In this document: positions 1 to 10,236 of the stretch, in pieces
Layout of the letters: the number at the start of each line of letters is the position of its first letter
Numbering within the stretch: the stretch's first letter is position 1
Source of the DNA: Denitromonas iodatirespirans
Lineage (GTDB): Bacteria; Pseudomonadota; Gammaproteobacteria; Burkholderiales; Rhodocyclaceae
DNA: 64,000 nucleotides
Direction: 5' to 3'
Assembly (NCBI RefSeq): GCF_018524365.1
Contig: NZ_JAEKFT010000013.1
Location: forward strand, 1-64,000
Made by a program: the position numbers and the translations under genes
Notes under the pieces: generated by a model
The model's input: only the letters and a program-made list of their open reading frames with translations
The model's database searches: none
What the model was told of the DNA's origin: nothing

Positions 1-11
1 AAGAAGCGGAA

Positions 12-39
12 TTCTTACACAACCAACCCGCCTCGTCAA
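12..39 (-). promoter_or_regulatory. Possible second (P2) leftward promoter
   Basis: On the minus strand a TTGACG box (34-39) is followed after 16 bp by TAAGAA (12-17). It lies about 100 bp downstream of the much stronger site at 118-145 and points the same way. Tandem promoters of this kind are typical of rRNA or tRNA operons, but the transcribed gene lies outside the window. The -10 match is weak, so this is tentative. Confidence 0.3.
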
Positions 40-117
40 CCCCCAGAGCCACTTCCCATCTACCGAAACCCGCTCCGGGCGCCTCGCTCAACCGCACTGC
101 GTTCAAGCGAGGTGCGA

Positions 118-145
118 ATTATAGTCATCCAAAAATCACTGTCAA
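118..145 (-). promoter_or_regulatory. Consensus sigma-70 promoter reading out of the window
   Basis: Minus strand: a perfect TTGACA -35 box (140-145), a 16-bp spacer and a perfect TATAAT -10 box (118-123). Two consensus hexamers together are rare in this GC-rich genome and usually mark stable RNA or highly expressed genes. Transcription would run leftwards past position 1, so the target is unseen. The rest of 1-258 holds no convincing ORF. Confidence 0.65.
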
Positions 146-258
146 CCACCCAGCCAAACATTCTTCAAAAAACTGGAATTCTGCGGGGCCGACACAGAGG
201 AGCCTTCTTTCGGACATGCCTCATTGGGAGATATGGAAAAGACCGAGCCGCGGGGCGG

Positions 259-1722
259 CTACACCGCGACGTAGGTGCGGACCTCGAATTCATGGCCGCG
301 CCAGGCTGCGCCAATCGGCTTCAACTTCTGAATGCTGCCCTGCTCGGCCACGAACAGGGGCGCACTCGAGCGCAAGACGCCGGCAGGCGCAACGACCCGG
401 AGCTGGGCGCCCCGTCGCAGCGGGTCGCATAGCAACACTTCCATCGGCGCGCGTCCGTCATCAGCTCGAACGACACGCGGTTCGAGCGCAAATGTCTCGA
501 TACCGACGAAGGCTCGACTGAGATCGCCGCGCTGGATCCGTCGAACCATGCCCAGACGCCAAGGCGCAGCGTCCTCGGAGCGCACGGCCACCAACTCGCC
601 GATGCGAGGCATGCCGAACTCGGATACCGGCGCAAGCGCCCCCAGGCCGCTCAGGCTGACATCCCGCAGCTCCCAGGTTGCGATATCGCCCGACGTCCCG
701 CCGGAGAGGATCTGGTTGAATGAGAGCACGCCACGAACCGCGCTCAGCTTGCCATCCATCGCATGGCGGCGGTGGCGGCGGGCGGCGGGCGTGTCGTACC
801 AGGTCCGACGGAAGTGCCGGATGCAGGCTGCAATATGCTCTTTCGCCACCGGGCCATCGCCGAGCCCGCTGGGGATGACGCCTTTTTTCAGCATCGCTTC
901 CAACTCACCCAGCACCCGGTCGGCAAGCAACGGCGAAAAGTACCACGCGGGCTCTTCGGCAGAAAGCGCCTTGACCAAGCGGCGCGGCGCACCGCCCAAA
1001 ATCGGGGAGACAAAAAAACGAGCCCCTTCCACCGGCCCGGCCCCCAGGTGAAGAGCCGGCAACAGATGGAGAATCAGCCTGTCGGCCACATCCACCAGCT
1101 CGACCGGCATCTGCTCCAGCCCCGAGCACTGCAGCGCGACGGCCCGCAGATATTCTCGGTAGGTCGACGTCTCGGTATCGCGCCCCTGGCGCAGGTGCAC
1201 CGGGAGCATCAGGCGACCGTCTTCCTCCGCCTCAAGAAATACGGCGCCCATCTGCTGCCACAGGGCATCGTCGTAGGGGCCATAGAGCAAGTGTGCCCAC
1301 TTGAGCCGTCCGGTTTCGGCGCGCATCAGGCGTGCCGCGATTTCGGCGGCCGCATCGGGTTGAATCGCGGGGGCGTAGCGCTGACGCTGCAAGATCGCAT
1401 GCCCGGCTTCGACGACGGCACCGAACAGGCGGGTCGACGCGGCATGCAACACTTCACCACGCCCCGTCCCGAGCGCGGCCGACTGCAGAAATCCCTTCAC
1501 TGCCTGGCGGATGACCGGCTGGGCGGACTCATCGAACTCCCGCAGGGCGGTGCTCAGCTCGTGCACTGACCAGTCGGTGCCCTCAAGCATCAACTCGATA
1601 CCCGCGGCAATTTCATCGAGCGCCAAGCCGGGCTCATGTTCCGGCAGCGATTGCAGGCGCCACCGGACTTCGTCCAGCAGGCGCGATTTCTCTAGCGAAA
1701 GGGCCGGCGCATTCAGGAACAT
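259..1722 (-). CDS. Large protein with C-terminal PilZ-like domain
   Basis: A protein of about 487 residues, divergent from thyA. The N-terminal ~330 residues are helix-rich and match no family I can name. The C-terminal part fits a PilZ domain: an Arg-rich patch with RxxxR spacing (RRHRRH), then about 45 residues later DVSLSG, matching the DxSxxG signature, and then a WRLGMVRR strand of the type common in PilZ barrels. PilZ domains bind cyclic-di-GMP, so a c-di-GMP effector role is inferred. The start is uncertain: ATG at 1722 (MFLNAPAL) is used here, and ATG at 1746 is in frame. Neither has a strong Shine-Dalgarno. Longer in-frame extensions would run into thyA on the other strand. Confidence 0.6.
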   Translation of the reverse strand: MFLNAPALSLEKSRLLDEVRWRLQSLPEHEPGLALDEIAAGIELMLEGTDWSVHELSTALREFDESAQPVIRQAVKGFLQSAALGTGRGEVLHAASTRLFGAVVEAGHAILQRQRYAPAIQPDAAAEIAARLMRAETGRLKWAHLLYGPYDDALWQQMGAVFLEAEEDGRLMLPVHLRQGRDTETSTYREYLRAVALQCSGLEQMPVELVDVADRLILHLLPALHLGAGPVEGARFFVSPILGGAPRRLVKALSAEEPAWYFSPLLADRVLGELEAMLKKGVIPSGLGDGPVAKEHIAACIRHFRRTWYDTPAARRHRRHAMDGKLSAVRGVLSFNQILSGGTSGDIATWELRDVSLSGLGALAPVSEFGMPRIGELVAVRSEDAAPWRLGMVRRIQRGDLSRAFVGIETFALEPRVVRADDGRAPMEVLLCDPLRRGAQLRVVAPAGVLRSSAPLFVAEQGSIQKLKPIGAAWRGHEFEVRTYVAV

Positions 1723-1882
1723 GGGGTGCTCACGCAATTGCCGCATCTCGTTGTCGTTTCGAGCATTATTCCACACAACGCTTTCCACGCGGCATGGTTT
1801 TCCTGCCGCCCCCCGAGCCTGCGCGCACCGCCTCGGGCCCGCGGTACAATCGCCCGTTCCCATGAATCGACAGGTTGGCCGA

Positions 1883-2677
1883 ATGCAACAATATCTCGAC
1901 CTCATGCGCCATGTGCTCGAACACGGCCATGGCAAATCCGACCGCACCGGCACCGGCACGCTGTCGGTGTTCGGGCACCAGATGCGCTTTGACCTGGCGG
2001 CGGGATTCCCCTTGCTGACCACCAAGAAACTCCACTTGCGCTCGATCATCCACGAGTTGCTGTGGTTTCTGGCCGGCGACACCAATATTGCCTATCTGAA
2101 AGCCAACGGCGTCTCGATCTGGAACGAATGGGCCGACGAAAACGGCGACCTCGGCCCGGTGTACGGTCACCAGTGGCGCCACTGGCCGGGGCGCGACGGC
2201 GGCGAGGTCGATCAGATCCGGCAGTTGGTCGAGGGGCTGAGGCGCAACCCGGATTCGCGCCGCCACCTGGTCTCGGCCTGGAATCCGGCCGACGTCGACC
2301 GCATGGCGCTGCCGCCCTGTCATGCGCTATTCCAGTTCTATGTGGCGGACGGGCGCCTATCGTGTCAGCTCTACCAGCGCAGCGCCGACATCTTTCTCGG
2401 CGTGCCCTTCAATATCGCCTCGTACGCCCTGCTGACCTTGATGGTGGCGCAGGTGTGCGGGTTCAAGCCGGGTGACTTCGTGTGGACCGGCGGCGACTGT
2501 CATCTGTACCAGAACCACCTGGAGCAGACCCGCCTGCAACTGTCCCGCACGCCGAAGCCACTGCCGAGCTTGCATATCAATCCGGATGTGACCGATCTGT
2601 TCGCCTTCCGCTTCGAGGATTTCACACTGGAAGGCTACGATCCGCATCCGCACATCAGCGCACCGGTGGCCGTATGA
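1883..2677 (+). CDS. thyA: Thymidylate synthase
   Basis: Makes dTMP from dUMP using methylene-tetrahydrofolate as carbon donor and reductant, releasing dihydrofolate. The 264-residue product has exactly the E. coli ThyA length. Visible hallmarks are the N-terminal [12 protein letters not shown] segment, the catalytic-cysteine motif [12 protein letters not shown], and [18 protein letters not shown] for dUMP and folate binding. ATG 1883 gives the canonical start (MQQYLDLM); an in-frame ATG at 1862 would add seven residues. The stop overlaps the folA start as ATGA (2674-2677). The pairing is functional, since FolA regenerates the folate that ThyA oxidises. A TACAAT at 1845-1850 could be a -10 box but lacks a clear -35. 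Confidence 0.97.
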   Translation: MQQYLDLMRHVLEHGHGKSDRTGTGTLSVFGHQMRFDLAAGFPLLTTKKLHLRSIIHELLWFLAGDTNIAYLKANGVSIWNEWADENGDLGPVYGHQWRHWPGRDGGEVDQIRQLVEGLRRNPDSRRHLVSAWNPADVDRMALPPCHALFQFYVADGRLSCQLYQRSADIFLGVPFNIASYALLTLMVAQVCGFKPGDFVWTGGDCHLYQNHLEQTRLQLSRTPKPLPSLHINPDVTDLFAFRFEDFTLEGYDPHPHISAPVAV

Positions 2678-3171
2678 GCGGCCCCGAAATCGTGCTGATC
2701 GCCGCCGTCGCCCGCAATGGCGCCATCGGCAAAGACAACGCCCTGCCCTGGCGCCTGAAGGCGGATCTGGCGCATTTCAAGCGCACGACACTGGGCCATC
2801 CGGTGGTGATGGGGCGCAAGACCTGGGAGTCGCTCGGTCGGCCCCTGCCCGGCCGCCAGAACATCGTGATCAGCCGCGACCCGGCCTATGTCGCACCGGG
2901 CGCTTGCGTGGCGGGCGATCTGGCGGCGGCCATCGCGGCCTGCCCGGACGACGCTCGCCTCTTCGTCATCGGTGGCGCGCAGATCTACGCGCTGGCGCTT
3001 CCGCAGGCCGATCGTCTGGTGTTGACGGAAGTGGACGCTGACGTCGATGGCGATGCGTTCTTTCCCGCCTTTGACCGCTCGGCGTTCGAGGAAACCTCGC
3101 GGTTGCACCAGCCGCAGGATGCGGACAACGACCACGCCGCAGACTTCGTCGACTACCGTCGCGTGCGCTGA
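2674..3171 (+). CDS. folA: Dihydrofolate reductase
   Basis: Reduces dihydrofolate to tetrahydrofolate with NADPH. The 165-residue protein shows the type I chromosomal DHFR landmarks: [17 protein letters not shown] with the Trp of the Met20 loop, the acidic active-site residue in [24 protein letters not shown] for NADPH binding, and [13 protein letters not shown] near the C-terminal half. Start and stop are clear. It is translationally coupled to thyA through a 4-bp overlap, giving a two-gene thymidylate-cycle operon. The next gene is convergent. Confidence 0.96.
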   Translation: MSGPEIVLIAAVARNGAIGKDNALPWRLKADLAHFKRTTLGHPVVMGRKTWESLGRPLPGRQNIVISRDPAYVAPGACVAGDLAAAIAACPDDARLFVIGGAQIYALALPQADRLVLTEVDADVDGDAFFPAFDRSAFEETSRLHQPQDADNDHAADFVDYRRVR

Positions 3172-3204
3172 CGCCCCCGGCCGCAACGGCAGGGGGCGCC
3201 ACGC

Positions 3205-5457
3205 TCAGTCCTGAATCACGCAGTCCACGCAGTAGCGGGTTTCGCCGTCCACCTCACCTTTGACGAGGCCGTGGATATCGGTCTCGAAGCCGGGGAAGCT
3301 GCCGTTGAAATCGCGCGCGAAACGCAGGTAGCGCACGATCGTCGCATTGAAGCGCTCGCCCGGGATCAGCAGCGGGATGCCCGGCGGATAGGGTGTGAGC
3401 AGCACGCTGGTGACGCGGCCTTCGAGCTCGTCGATCGGCACTCGCTCGATTTCACGATGCGCGGTCTTGGCAAAGGCATCGGTCGGGCGCATCGCCGGCA
3501 CCATGTCGGACAGATACATCTCGGTGGTCAGCTTCGCCACGTCATGGTCCTGGTAGAACGCATGGATCTGCAGGCACAGATCTTTCAGGCCGACACGCTC
3601 GTAGCGCGGGTGCTTGGCGATGAACTCGGGCATCACGCGCCATAGCGGGCGGTTGCGGTCGAAGTCGTCCTTGAACTGCTGCAGCTCGGTCACCAGCGTG
3701 TTCCAGCGGCCCTTGGTGATGCCGATGGTGAACATGATGAAGAAGGAGTAGAGCCCGGTCTTTTCGACCACGATGCCGTGCTCGGCCAGGTATTTGGTGA
3801 GCACGCCCGCGGGGATGCCCCAGTCGGCGAAATCGCCGTCCACATCCAGCCCCGGGGTGATCAGCGTGGCCTTGATCGGGTCGAGCATGTTGAAGCCCGG
3901 CGCCAGATCGCCGAAACCGTGCCAGCGCTCGCCGGCCTGCAGCATCCAGTCCTCGCGCTCGGCAATGCCGTCGTCGGACAGGTACTCCGGCCCCCACACC
4001 TTGAACCACCAGTCGTCGTCGCCGAATTCAGCGTCCACCTTGCGCATGGCGCGACGGAAGTCGAGCGCCTCGGCGATCGACTCCTCGACCAGCGCGGTGC
4101 CGCCCGGCGGCTCCATCATCGCCGCGGCGACATCGCAGGAGGCGATGATCGAGTACTGCGGCGAGGTCGAGGTGTGCATCAGGTAAGCCTCGTTGAAGAT
4201 GTCGCGGTCGAGCTGCCGCTCTTCGGAGTCCTGCACCAGGATCTGCGATGCCTGCGACAGCCCCGCCAGCATCTTGTGCGTCGACTGCGTGGAGAAAATC
4301 ATCGACTCCTTGCAGCGCGGACGGTCTTCGCCGATGGCGTGATAATCGCCGTAGAAATCGTGGAAGGCGGCGTGCGGCAGCCAGGCTTCGTCGAAGTGCA
4401 GCGTGTCGATCTCCCCGTCGAGCATTTGCTTGATGGCCTCGACGTTGTACAGCACACCGTCGTAGGTCGACTGGGTGATGGTGAGAATGCGCGGGTTCTT
4501 GGCCGCGGTCTTGCTCACGAAGGGGTTGGCCGCGATCTTCTTGCGGATGTTCTCGATCTTGAACTCTTCGAGCGGAATCGGCCCGATGATGCCGTAGTGG
4601 TTGCGCGTCGGCGTGAGGAACACCGGCACCGCGCCGGTCATGATGATCGAGTGGAGAATCGACTTGTGGCAGTTGCGATCCACCACCACCACGTCGCCCG
4701 GCGCCACGGTGGAGTGCCACACCATCTTGTTGGAGGTGGAGGTGCCGTTGGTCACGAAGTACAGGTGGTCGCAGTGGAAGATGCGCGCCGCATTGCGCTC
4801 GGACGCGGCTACCGGGCCGGTATGGTCGAGCAGCTGGCCGAGTTCGTCGACCGCGTTGCACACGTCGGCACGCAGCATGTTTTCGCCGAAGAACTGGTGG
4901 AACATCTGCCCCACCGGGCTTTTCAGGAAGGCCACCCCACCCGAGTGCCCCGGGCAGTGCCACGAATACGAGCCGTCGGCGGCGTAGTGCGTCAGGGCGC
5001 GGAAGAAGGGCGGCGGCAGGCTGTCGAGGTAGCTGCGCGCCTCACGCACGACATAGCGCGCGATGAACTCCGGCGTGTCCTCGAACATGTGGATGAAGCC
5101 GTGCATCTCGCGCAGCACATCGTTGGGAATGTGGCGCGAGGTGCGCGTTTCGCCATACAGAAAGATGGGGATGTCGGCGTTGCGGAAGCGGATCTCCTGC
5201 ACGAACAGGCGCAGGTCGTTGATCGCCTTGTCCGAGGCCTCGGGCGAATTGAATTCCTCATCGTCGATCGACACGATGAAGGTCGACGCCCGGCTCTGCT
5301 GCTGGGCAAAGGAGGCCAGGTCACCATAGCTGGTGACGCCCAGCACCTCGATATTCTCGCCCTCGATCGCCTTGGCCAGTGCGCGCACGCCGAAGCCGCT
5401 GGTGTTCTCCGAGCGGAAGTCTTCGTCGATGATGATGATCGGAAACTGGAAACGCAT
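3205..5457 (-). CDS. Orn/Lys/Arg decarboxylase, class I fold, LdcA/AdiA-type
   Basis: A PLP-dependent basic amino-acid decarboxylase of 750 residues, consuming a proton and giving a polyamine or diamine. The order is an N-terminal receiver-like wing domain (first ~130 residues), the PLP-binding aminotransferase-fold core, and a C-terminal domain. The PLP lysine sits in STQSTHKMLAGLSQAS. WHCPGHSGGVAF, LDHTGPVAASE and GTSTSNKMVWHS are typical of the family, as is PYPPGIPLLIPGERF near the end. Layout and length resemble Pseudomonas aeruginosa LdcA (lysine) and E. coli AdiA (arginine) from memory. Substrate choice cannot be decided from the sequence, so no symbol is given. No cognate antiporter is adjacent, which argues against a dedicated acid-resistance operon. 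Start ATG 5457. Confidence 0.9.
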   Translation of the reverse strand: MRFQFPIIIIDEDFRSENTSGFGVRALAKAIEGENIEVLGVTSYGDLASFAQQQSRASTFIVSIDDEEFNSPEASDKAINDLRLFVQEIRFRNADIPIFLYGETRTSRHIPNDVLREMHGFIHMFEDTPEFIARYVVREARSYLDSLPPPFFRALTHYAADGSYSWHCPGHSGGVAFLKSPVGQMFHQFFGENMLRADVCNAVDELGQLLDHTGPVAASERNAARIFHCDHLYFVTNGTSTSNKMVWHSTVAPGDVVVVDRNCHKSILHSIIMTGAVPVFLTPTRNHYGIIGPIPLEEFKIENIRKKIAANPFVSKTAAKNPRILTITQSTYDGVLYNVEAIKQMLDGEIDTLHFDEAWLPHAAFHDFYGDYHAIGEDRPRCKESMIFSTQSTHKMLAGLSQASQILVQDSEERQLDRDIFNEAYLMHTSTSPQYSIIASCDVAAAMMEPPGGTALVEESIAEALDFRRAMRKVDAEFGDDDWWFKVWGPEYLSDDGIAEREDWMLQAGERWHGFGDLAPGFNMLDPIKATLITPGLDVDGDFADWGIPAGVLTKYLAEHGIVVEKTGLYSFFIMFTIGITKGRWNTLVTELQQFKDDFDRNRPLWRVMPEFIAKHPRYERVGLKDLCLQIHAFYQDHDVAKLTTEMYLSDMVPAMRPTDAFAKTAHREIERVPIDELEGRVTSVLLTPYPPGIPLLIPGERFNATIVRYLRFARDFNGSFPGFETDIHGLVKGEVDGETRYCVDCVIQD

Positions 5458-5563
5458 CCTCGCCCCCTGAAATGAATAAGGCCCACGCCGCTTGGGCTGT
5501 GGGCACATCCTACCGCGATGCGGTGACAGTTTGTCGTGCCGGGCGGCGCGGCCCGGCCGAGCA

Positions 5564-6130
5564 TCAGATCTTCGGCAGCGTCACGCCTTTCTGGCCGAAA
5601 TACTTGCCGCCGCGATCCTTGTACGAGGTCTCGCACACTTCGTCCGACTCGAAGAACAGCATCTGCGCCACGCCCTCGTCGGCATAGATCTTGGCCGGCA
5701 GCGGCGTGGTGTTGGAGAACTCCAGCGTCACATGGCCTTCCCACTCGGGCTCGAGCGGCGTCACATTGACGATGATGCCGCAGCGCGCGTAGGTGCTCTT
5801 GCCCAGGCACACCGTCAGCACATTGCGCGGAATGCGGAAGTACTCGACCGTGCGCGCCAGGGCGAAGGAGTTGGGCGGGATGATGCACACGTCGCCGACG
5901 AAATCGACGAAGTTGCCCGAATCGAAGTTCTTCGGATCGACGATGGTCGAGTTGATGTTGGTGAAGATCTTGAATTCGTTGGCGCAGCGCACATCGTAGC
6001 CGTAGCTCGAGGTGCCATACGACACGATCTTGCCGCCGCCGTTCTGGCGCACCAGTTCGGGCGCAAACGGCTCGATCATGCCGTGTTCCTGCGCCATGCG
6101 GCGAATCCACTTGTCCGACTTGATGGACAT
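5564..6130 (-). CDS. dcd: dCTP deaminase
   Basis: Deaminates dCTP to dUTP, feeding dUMP and hence dTMP synthesis, and so links to thyA nearby. The 188-residue product carries the trimeric dUTPase-fold signatures: [14 protein letters not shown], the [19 protein letters not shown] segment, [23 protein letters not shown] with the catalytic glutamate, and a C-terminal [14 protein letters not shown] 6130 (MSIKSDKW) is chosen because it matches the usual betaproteobacterial start; a GTG at 6136 would add two residues. It lies on the same strand as the decarboxylase and apbC, separated by about 100 bp on each side. Confidence 0.95.
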   Translation of the reverse strand: MSIKSDKWIRRMAQEHGMIEPFAPELVRQNGGGKIVSYGTSSYGYDVRCANEFKIFTNINSTIVDPKNFDSGNFVDFVGDVCIIPPNSFALARTVEYFRIPRNVLTVCLGKSTYARCGIIVNVTPLEPEWEGHVTLEFSNTTPLPAKIYADEGVAQMLFFESDEVCETSYKDRGGKYFGQKGVTLPKI

Positions 6131-6226
6131 CCTCACACTCCGGTCAGACCCGCCCCGCGGGCGCGTCGCTTGATAAAGCGGCCTATTCTAGCGGCGCGGC
6201 GGGGCGAATCAAGGTCCGTCGTCGGC

Positions 6227-7318
6227 TCAGGTGTTCTGCACCACGATATTGGGAAACTTGTGGGTCATGTTCTTGGCCCGGATCGCCACGCTGCCGGCCA
6301 CTTTGCGGGCGATTTCGCCATACAGGCCGGCGATGCGCCCGTCCGGTTCGGCCACCACGGTCGGCCGGCCGGCATCGACCTCGGAGCGGATCTGCATGTC
6401 GAGCGGCAAGGCGCCGAGGAAGGCGATGCCGTAGTCCTCGCACATCTTCTGGCCGCCGCCGGTACCGAAAATGTGCGACTCATGGCCACACTTCGGACAG
6501 ATGTGCAGGCTCATGTTCTCGACCACGCCGAGGATCGGCACCCCCACCTTCTCGAACATCTTGACGCCCTTGCGCGCGTCGAGCAGGGCGATGTCCTGCG
6601 GCGTGGTGACGATCACCGCGCCGGTCAGCGGCACGCTCTGCGACAACGTGAGCTGGATGTCGCCGGTGCCCGGCGGCATGTCGACGATCAGGTAGTCCAG
6701 ATCCTGCCAATTGGTCTCGGTCAGCAGCTGCTTGAGCGCCTGCGTCGCCATCGGACCGCGCCACACCATCGGCGTCTCGACATCGACCAGGAAGCCGATC
6801 GACATCGCCTGCACGCCGAAGGCCTCGATCGGCGTCAGCGTCTTGCCGTCCGGCGAGGCTGGCTGCGCGCCTTGCAGGCCGAGCATCTGCGGCTGTGAGG
6901 GGCCGTAGATGTCAGCGTCCAGCACGCCCACACGCGCGCCCTCGGCGGCCAGCGCCAGGGCCAGGTTGACCGCCGTGGTGCTCTTGCCCACGCCGCCCTT
7001 GCCCGAGGCCACGGCAATGATGTTCTTGACGCCGGCCAAGAGCTTCACGCCGTGCTGCACAGCGTGCGCGACGATCTTGGTGGTGAGATTGACGTCGACG
7101 GCCGACACGCCCGCCACCTGCCCCACCGCCTCGGCCACCTGCGCGCGCAGGGCAGCCTCCTGGCTGCGCGCCGGATAACCCAGCTCGACCGCCACCGACA
7201 CCTTGCCGCCGTCGACGGCGACATCGCGAACGCAGCGGCTGCTCACGAGATCCTTCCCCGTGTTGGGGTCGACCACGTTCTTGAGCGCTGCCTGAATCTG
7301 ATCCTGATCGATTTGCAT
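6227..7318 (-). CDS. apbC: Iron-sulfur cluster carrier ATPase ApbC/Mrp
   Basis: A cytosolic P-loop ATPase that binds and transfers Fe-S clusters to apoproteins. The 363 residues contain an N-terminal DUF59/MIP18-like domain (about 1-90), the deviant Walker A motif SGKGGVGKST near residue 105, VDMPPGTGDIQLTLSQ as the switch/Walker B region, and the CPKCG CxxC pair that bridges a cluster between subunits. Length and order are typical for bacterial Mrp/ApbC. It is divergent from the next gene, and nothing suggests an operon partner beyond dcd downstream. Confidence 0.95.
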   Translation of the reverse strand: MQIDQDQIQAALKNVVDPNTGKDLVSSRCVRDVAVDGGKVSVAVELGYPARSQEAALRAQVAEAVGQVAGVSAVDVNLTTKIVAHAVQHGVKLLAGVKNIIAVASGKGGVGKSTTAVNLALALAAEGARVGVLDADIYGPSQPQMLGLQGAQPASPDGKTLTPIEAFGVQAMSIGFLVDVETPMVWRGPMATQALKQLLTETNWQDLDYLIVDMPPGTGDIQLTLSQSVPLTGAVIVTTPQDIALLDARKGVKMFEKVGVPILGVVENMSLHICPKCGHESHIFGTGGGQKMCEDYGIAFLGALPLDMQIRSEVDAGRPTVVAEPDGRIAGLYGEIARKVAGSVAIRAKNMTHKFPNIVVQNT

Positions 7319-7474
7319 GCTGACTCCACATCGGGAACGGGCATTCGGTGCTGCCCAACAGGCGCATCATACCGAAGCCGACTGCATTCGCCTCCCCTGA
7401 CACGAACAGGGTTATCCTTCGGCCCCTGAGCGCGTACGCAGCGCCCCCGCCAACCCGCCGAGCCGACGAACGCA

Positions 7475-8047
7475 ATGCCCGCCATTCGCCCCTTTCTTGC
7501 CCTGACGCTGCTGGTCGCCCTGCTCTCCGGCTGCGCCAGCCAAGCCCCGGTCGCCGACACGCCGACCGCCCCGGCCGACACCGCCCCCGCGCCGCGCAAA
7601 GCCATCGCCGACTACGACTGGCAGCCGGTACTCGATGCCCTGAATGCCGACGCCGGTACCGATAGATTCCACAGCCAGATCGGTACCGACAACACCCTCC
7701 AGCTGACGCTCCAGGACGATGTCGCCTTCGCCAGCGGCAGCCCCACGCCGACCGCGCGCTTCACCGCCATGCTCGACCGTCTGGGCGACATCCTTCAGCA
7801 GCGCCATGGCCTGGTGGTGCGCATCGTCGGGCATACCGACAGCACCGGCCGCGAGGGCTACAACATGCAGCTGTCGCGCGCCCGCGCAAAAGCCGTGCGC
7901 ACCGCGCTGATCGACCGCAGCGGTGTCGCCCCCGCGCGCCTCGATGCCGAAGGGCGCGGCGAGTCCGAACCGGTGGCCGACAACGACACCGCCGAAGGTC
8001 GTGCCCGCAACCGCCGGGTGGAGTTGTTCCTGACGCCGCTGCCTTAA
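7475..8047 (+). CDS. OmpA-family peptidoglycan-binding lipoprotein
   Basis: A 190-residue envelope protein. The first 20 residues form a lipoprotein signal ending in the lipobox LLSGC, followed by a Pro/Ala-rich linker (about 21-45). The C-terminal domain has the OmpA-like peptidoglycan-binding signature: VGHTDSTGREGYNMQLSRAR, with the Asp and Arg that contact diaminopimelate, and GRGESEPVADNDTAEGRARNRRVE. The role is inferred as anchoring the outer membrane to peptidoglycan. It is shorter than Pal-type neighbours in tol-pal operons, and no tol genes are present, so it is not called pal. The preceding ATG-proximal region lacks a strong Shine-Dalgarno. Confidence 0.85.
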   Translation: MPAIRPFLALTLLVALLSGCASQAPVADTPTAPADTAPAPRKAIADYDWQPVLDALNADAGTDRFHSQIGTDNTLQLTLQDDVAFASGSPTPTARFTAMLDRLGDILQQRHGLVVRIVGHTDSTGREGYNMQLSRARAKAVRTALIDRSGVAPARLDAEGRGESEPVADNDTAEGRARNRRVELFLTPLP

Positions 8048-8110
8048 GCCCGCCGCGAGCCCGCCCGCCTTTGATAAACTTGCGGTCTTTGACCGCCAGC
8101 GCAGGAAACC

Positions 8111-10234
8111 ATGTCGCGCCAGATCCTCGTCACCAACGCCTTGCCCTACGCCAATGGCGATATCCACCTCGGCCACCTGGTCGGGTACATCCAGGCCGAC
8201 ATCTGGGTGCGCTACCAGCGCATGCAGGGGCACAGCGTGCACTACGTGTGCGCCGACGACACCCATGGCACGCCGGTGATGCTGCGCGCCGAAAAGGAAG
8301 GCGTCACCCCCGAGCAGCTGATCGGCCGGGTGCATGGCGAGCACCTGCGCGACTTCACCGATTTCGACGTCGCCTTCGACAACTACCATTCCACGCACAG
8401 CGAAGAGAACCGCCTGTTCGCCGAGGACATCTACGGCAAGCTCAAGACCGCCGGGCTGATCGAAACCCGCGCCATCGAGCAGTTCTACGACCCGGTCAAG
8501 GCCATGTTCCTGCCCGACCGCTTCATCAAGGGCGAATGCCCCAAGTGCGGCGCGCTCGACCAGTACGGCGACAACTGCGAAGTGTGCGGCGCCGCCTACG
8601 CGCCCACCGACCTCAAGAACCCGGTCTCCGCCGTCTCCGGCGCCAAGCCCGAGATGCGCAGCTCCGAGCACTACTTCTTCAAGCTCTCCGACCCGCGCGC
8701 GGTCGATTTCCTGCGCGACTGGACGCAAGGCACCGCCGCCGACGGCACGCGCCGCCTGCAGACCGAGGCCAGCAACAAGATGAAGGAGTGGCTGGGCAGC
8801 CCGGGCGAGAACAAGCTCTCCGACTGGGACATCTCGCGTGACGCGCCCTACTTCGGCTTCGAGATCCCCGGCGCGCCGGGCAAGTACTTCTATGTCTGGC
8901 TGGACGCGCCGATCGGCTACTTCGCCAGCTTCAAGCACCTGGCCGACAAGACCGGCCGCATCGACATCGAGCGCTTCATCGACGGCGCCGCCGCAGCCAA
9001 GCACGGCACCGAGCTGGTGCACTTCATCGGCAAGGACATCCTCTACTTCCATGCCCTGTTCTGGCCGGCCATGCTGCAGTTCGCCGGCTACCGCACGCCC
9101 ACGCAACTGGCGGTCAACGGCTTCCTCACCGTCGACGGCGCCAAGATGAGCAAGAGCCGCGGCACCTTCATCACCGCCCGCTCCTATGTCGAGCAGAAGC
9201 TCAACCCGGCCTGGCTGCGCTACTACTTCGCCGCCAAGTCGAACGGCACCATGGAAGACGTCGACCTCAACCTCGACGACATGATCGCCAAGGTCAATGC
9301 CGACCTGGTCGGCAAATTCATCAACATCGCCAGCCGCTGCGCCGGCTTCATCACCAAGCGCTTCGAGGGCAAGCTGGCCGCGCCGGATCTCGACGCGCTG
9401 GCGCCCTATCGCACCAGCCTCGAGGGCGGCGAGGTGGCGCGCGCCTACGAGGCACGCGACTACAGCCGCGCGTTGCGCGAGATCATGCGTCTGGCCGATG
9501 TGGCCAACCAGTATGTGAACGACCACAAGCCCTGGGAGCTGGCCAAGGATGCGGCCAACACCGAGCGCCTGCACACCGTGTGCAGCACCGCGCTCAACCA
9601 GTTCCGTGTGCTCGCCGGCCTGCTCAAGCCGATCCTGCCGGCGGTCGCCGCGCAGGTCGAGGCCTTCCTCGACATCGCCCCGCTGCGCTGGACCCAATTG
9701 ACCGACACCCTGCCCGCCGGCCATGCCATCGCGCCCTATAGCCACATGCTGACCCGCGTCGAGCGCAAGCAGATCGACGCCCTCATCGAGGCCAACAAGG
9801 CCTCGCTGGCCCCCGCACCGGCCGCCGACAGCCACAGCCGCCAGCGCCATGCCGAAAGCCAGCAAAAAGACGCCCAGGCCGCCACCACCGCCGAGTCGCA
9901 CATCGGCATCGACGACTTCACCAAGGTGGATCTGCGCATCGCCCGCATCGTCAGCGCCGAGCATGTGGAGGGCGCCGACAAGCTGCTGCGCCTGCAGCTC
10001 GACATCGGCGAAGAAAAGCCCCGCCAGGTGTTTGCCGGCATCAAGTCGGCCTACGACCCGGCCACCCTGGTCGGCCGGCTCACCGTGATGGTGGCCAACC
10101 TCGCCCCGCGCAAGATGAAGTTCGGCATGAGCGAGGGCATGGTGCTGGCCGCCTCCGACGAGAGCGGCAGCACGCCCGGCCTGTTCATCCTCTCCCCCGA
10201 CGCCGGCGCCACGCCCGGCATGCGAGTGAAGTGA
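8111..10234 (+). CDS. metG: Methionyl-tRNA synthetase
   Basis: Charges tRNA(Met) and initiator tRNA with methionine. The 707-residue class I synthetase shows the HIGH-type motif as HLGHLVGY near residue 21, a zinc site with two CxxC pairs (CPKCG and CEVCG, about residues 144-160), the KMSKS loop in [12 protein letters not shown], and a C-terminal tRNA-binding/dimerisation OB fold (about 600-707) of the EMAP/Trbp111 type ([20 protein letters not shown]). The full-length dimeric form with the appended domain matches E. coli MetG in layout. The next ORF begins 3 bp after its stop. Confidence 0.97.
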   Translation: MSRQILVTNALPYANGDIHLGHLVGYIQADIWVRYQRMQGHSVHYVCADDTHGTPVMLRAEKEGVTPEQLIGRVHGEHLRDFTDFDVAFDNYHSTHSEENRLFAEDIYGKLKTAGLIETRAIEQFYDPVKAMFLPDRFIKGECPKCGALDQYGDNCEVCGAAYAPTDLKNPVSAVSGAKPEMRSSEHYFFKLSDPRAVDFLRDWTQGTAADGTRRLQTEASNKMKEWLGSPGENKLSDWDISRDAPYFGFEIPGAPGKYFYVWLDAPIGYFASFKHLADKTGRIDIERFIDGAAAAKHGTELVHFIGKDILYFHALFWPAMLQFAGYRTPTQLAVNGFLTVDGAKMSKSRGTFITARSYVEQKLNPAWLRYYFAAKSNGTMEDVDLNLDDMIAKVNADLVGKFINIASRCAGFITKRFEGKLAAPDLDALAPYRTSLEGGEVARAYEARDYSRALREIMRLADVANQYVNDHKPWELAKDAANTERLHTVCSTALNQFRVLAGLLKPILPAVAAQVEAFLDIAPLRWTQLTDTLPAGHAIAPYSHMLTRVERKQIDALIEANKASLAPAPAADSHSRQRHAESQQKDAQAATTAESHIGIDDFTKVDLRIARIVSAEHVEGADKLLRLQLDIGEEKPRQVFAGIKSAYDPATLVGRLTVMVANLAPRKMKFGMSEGMVLAASDESGSTPGLFILSPDAGATPGMRVK

Positions 10235-10236
10235 CC

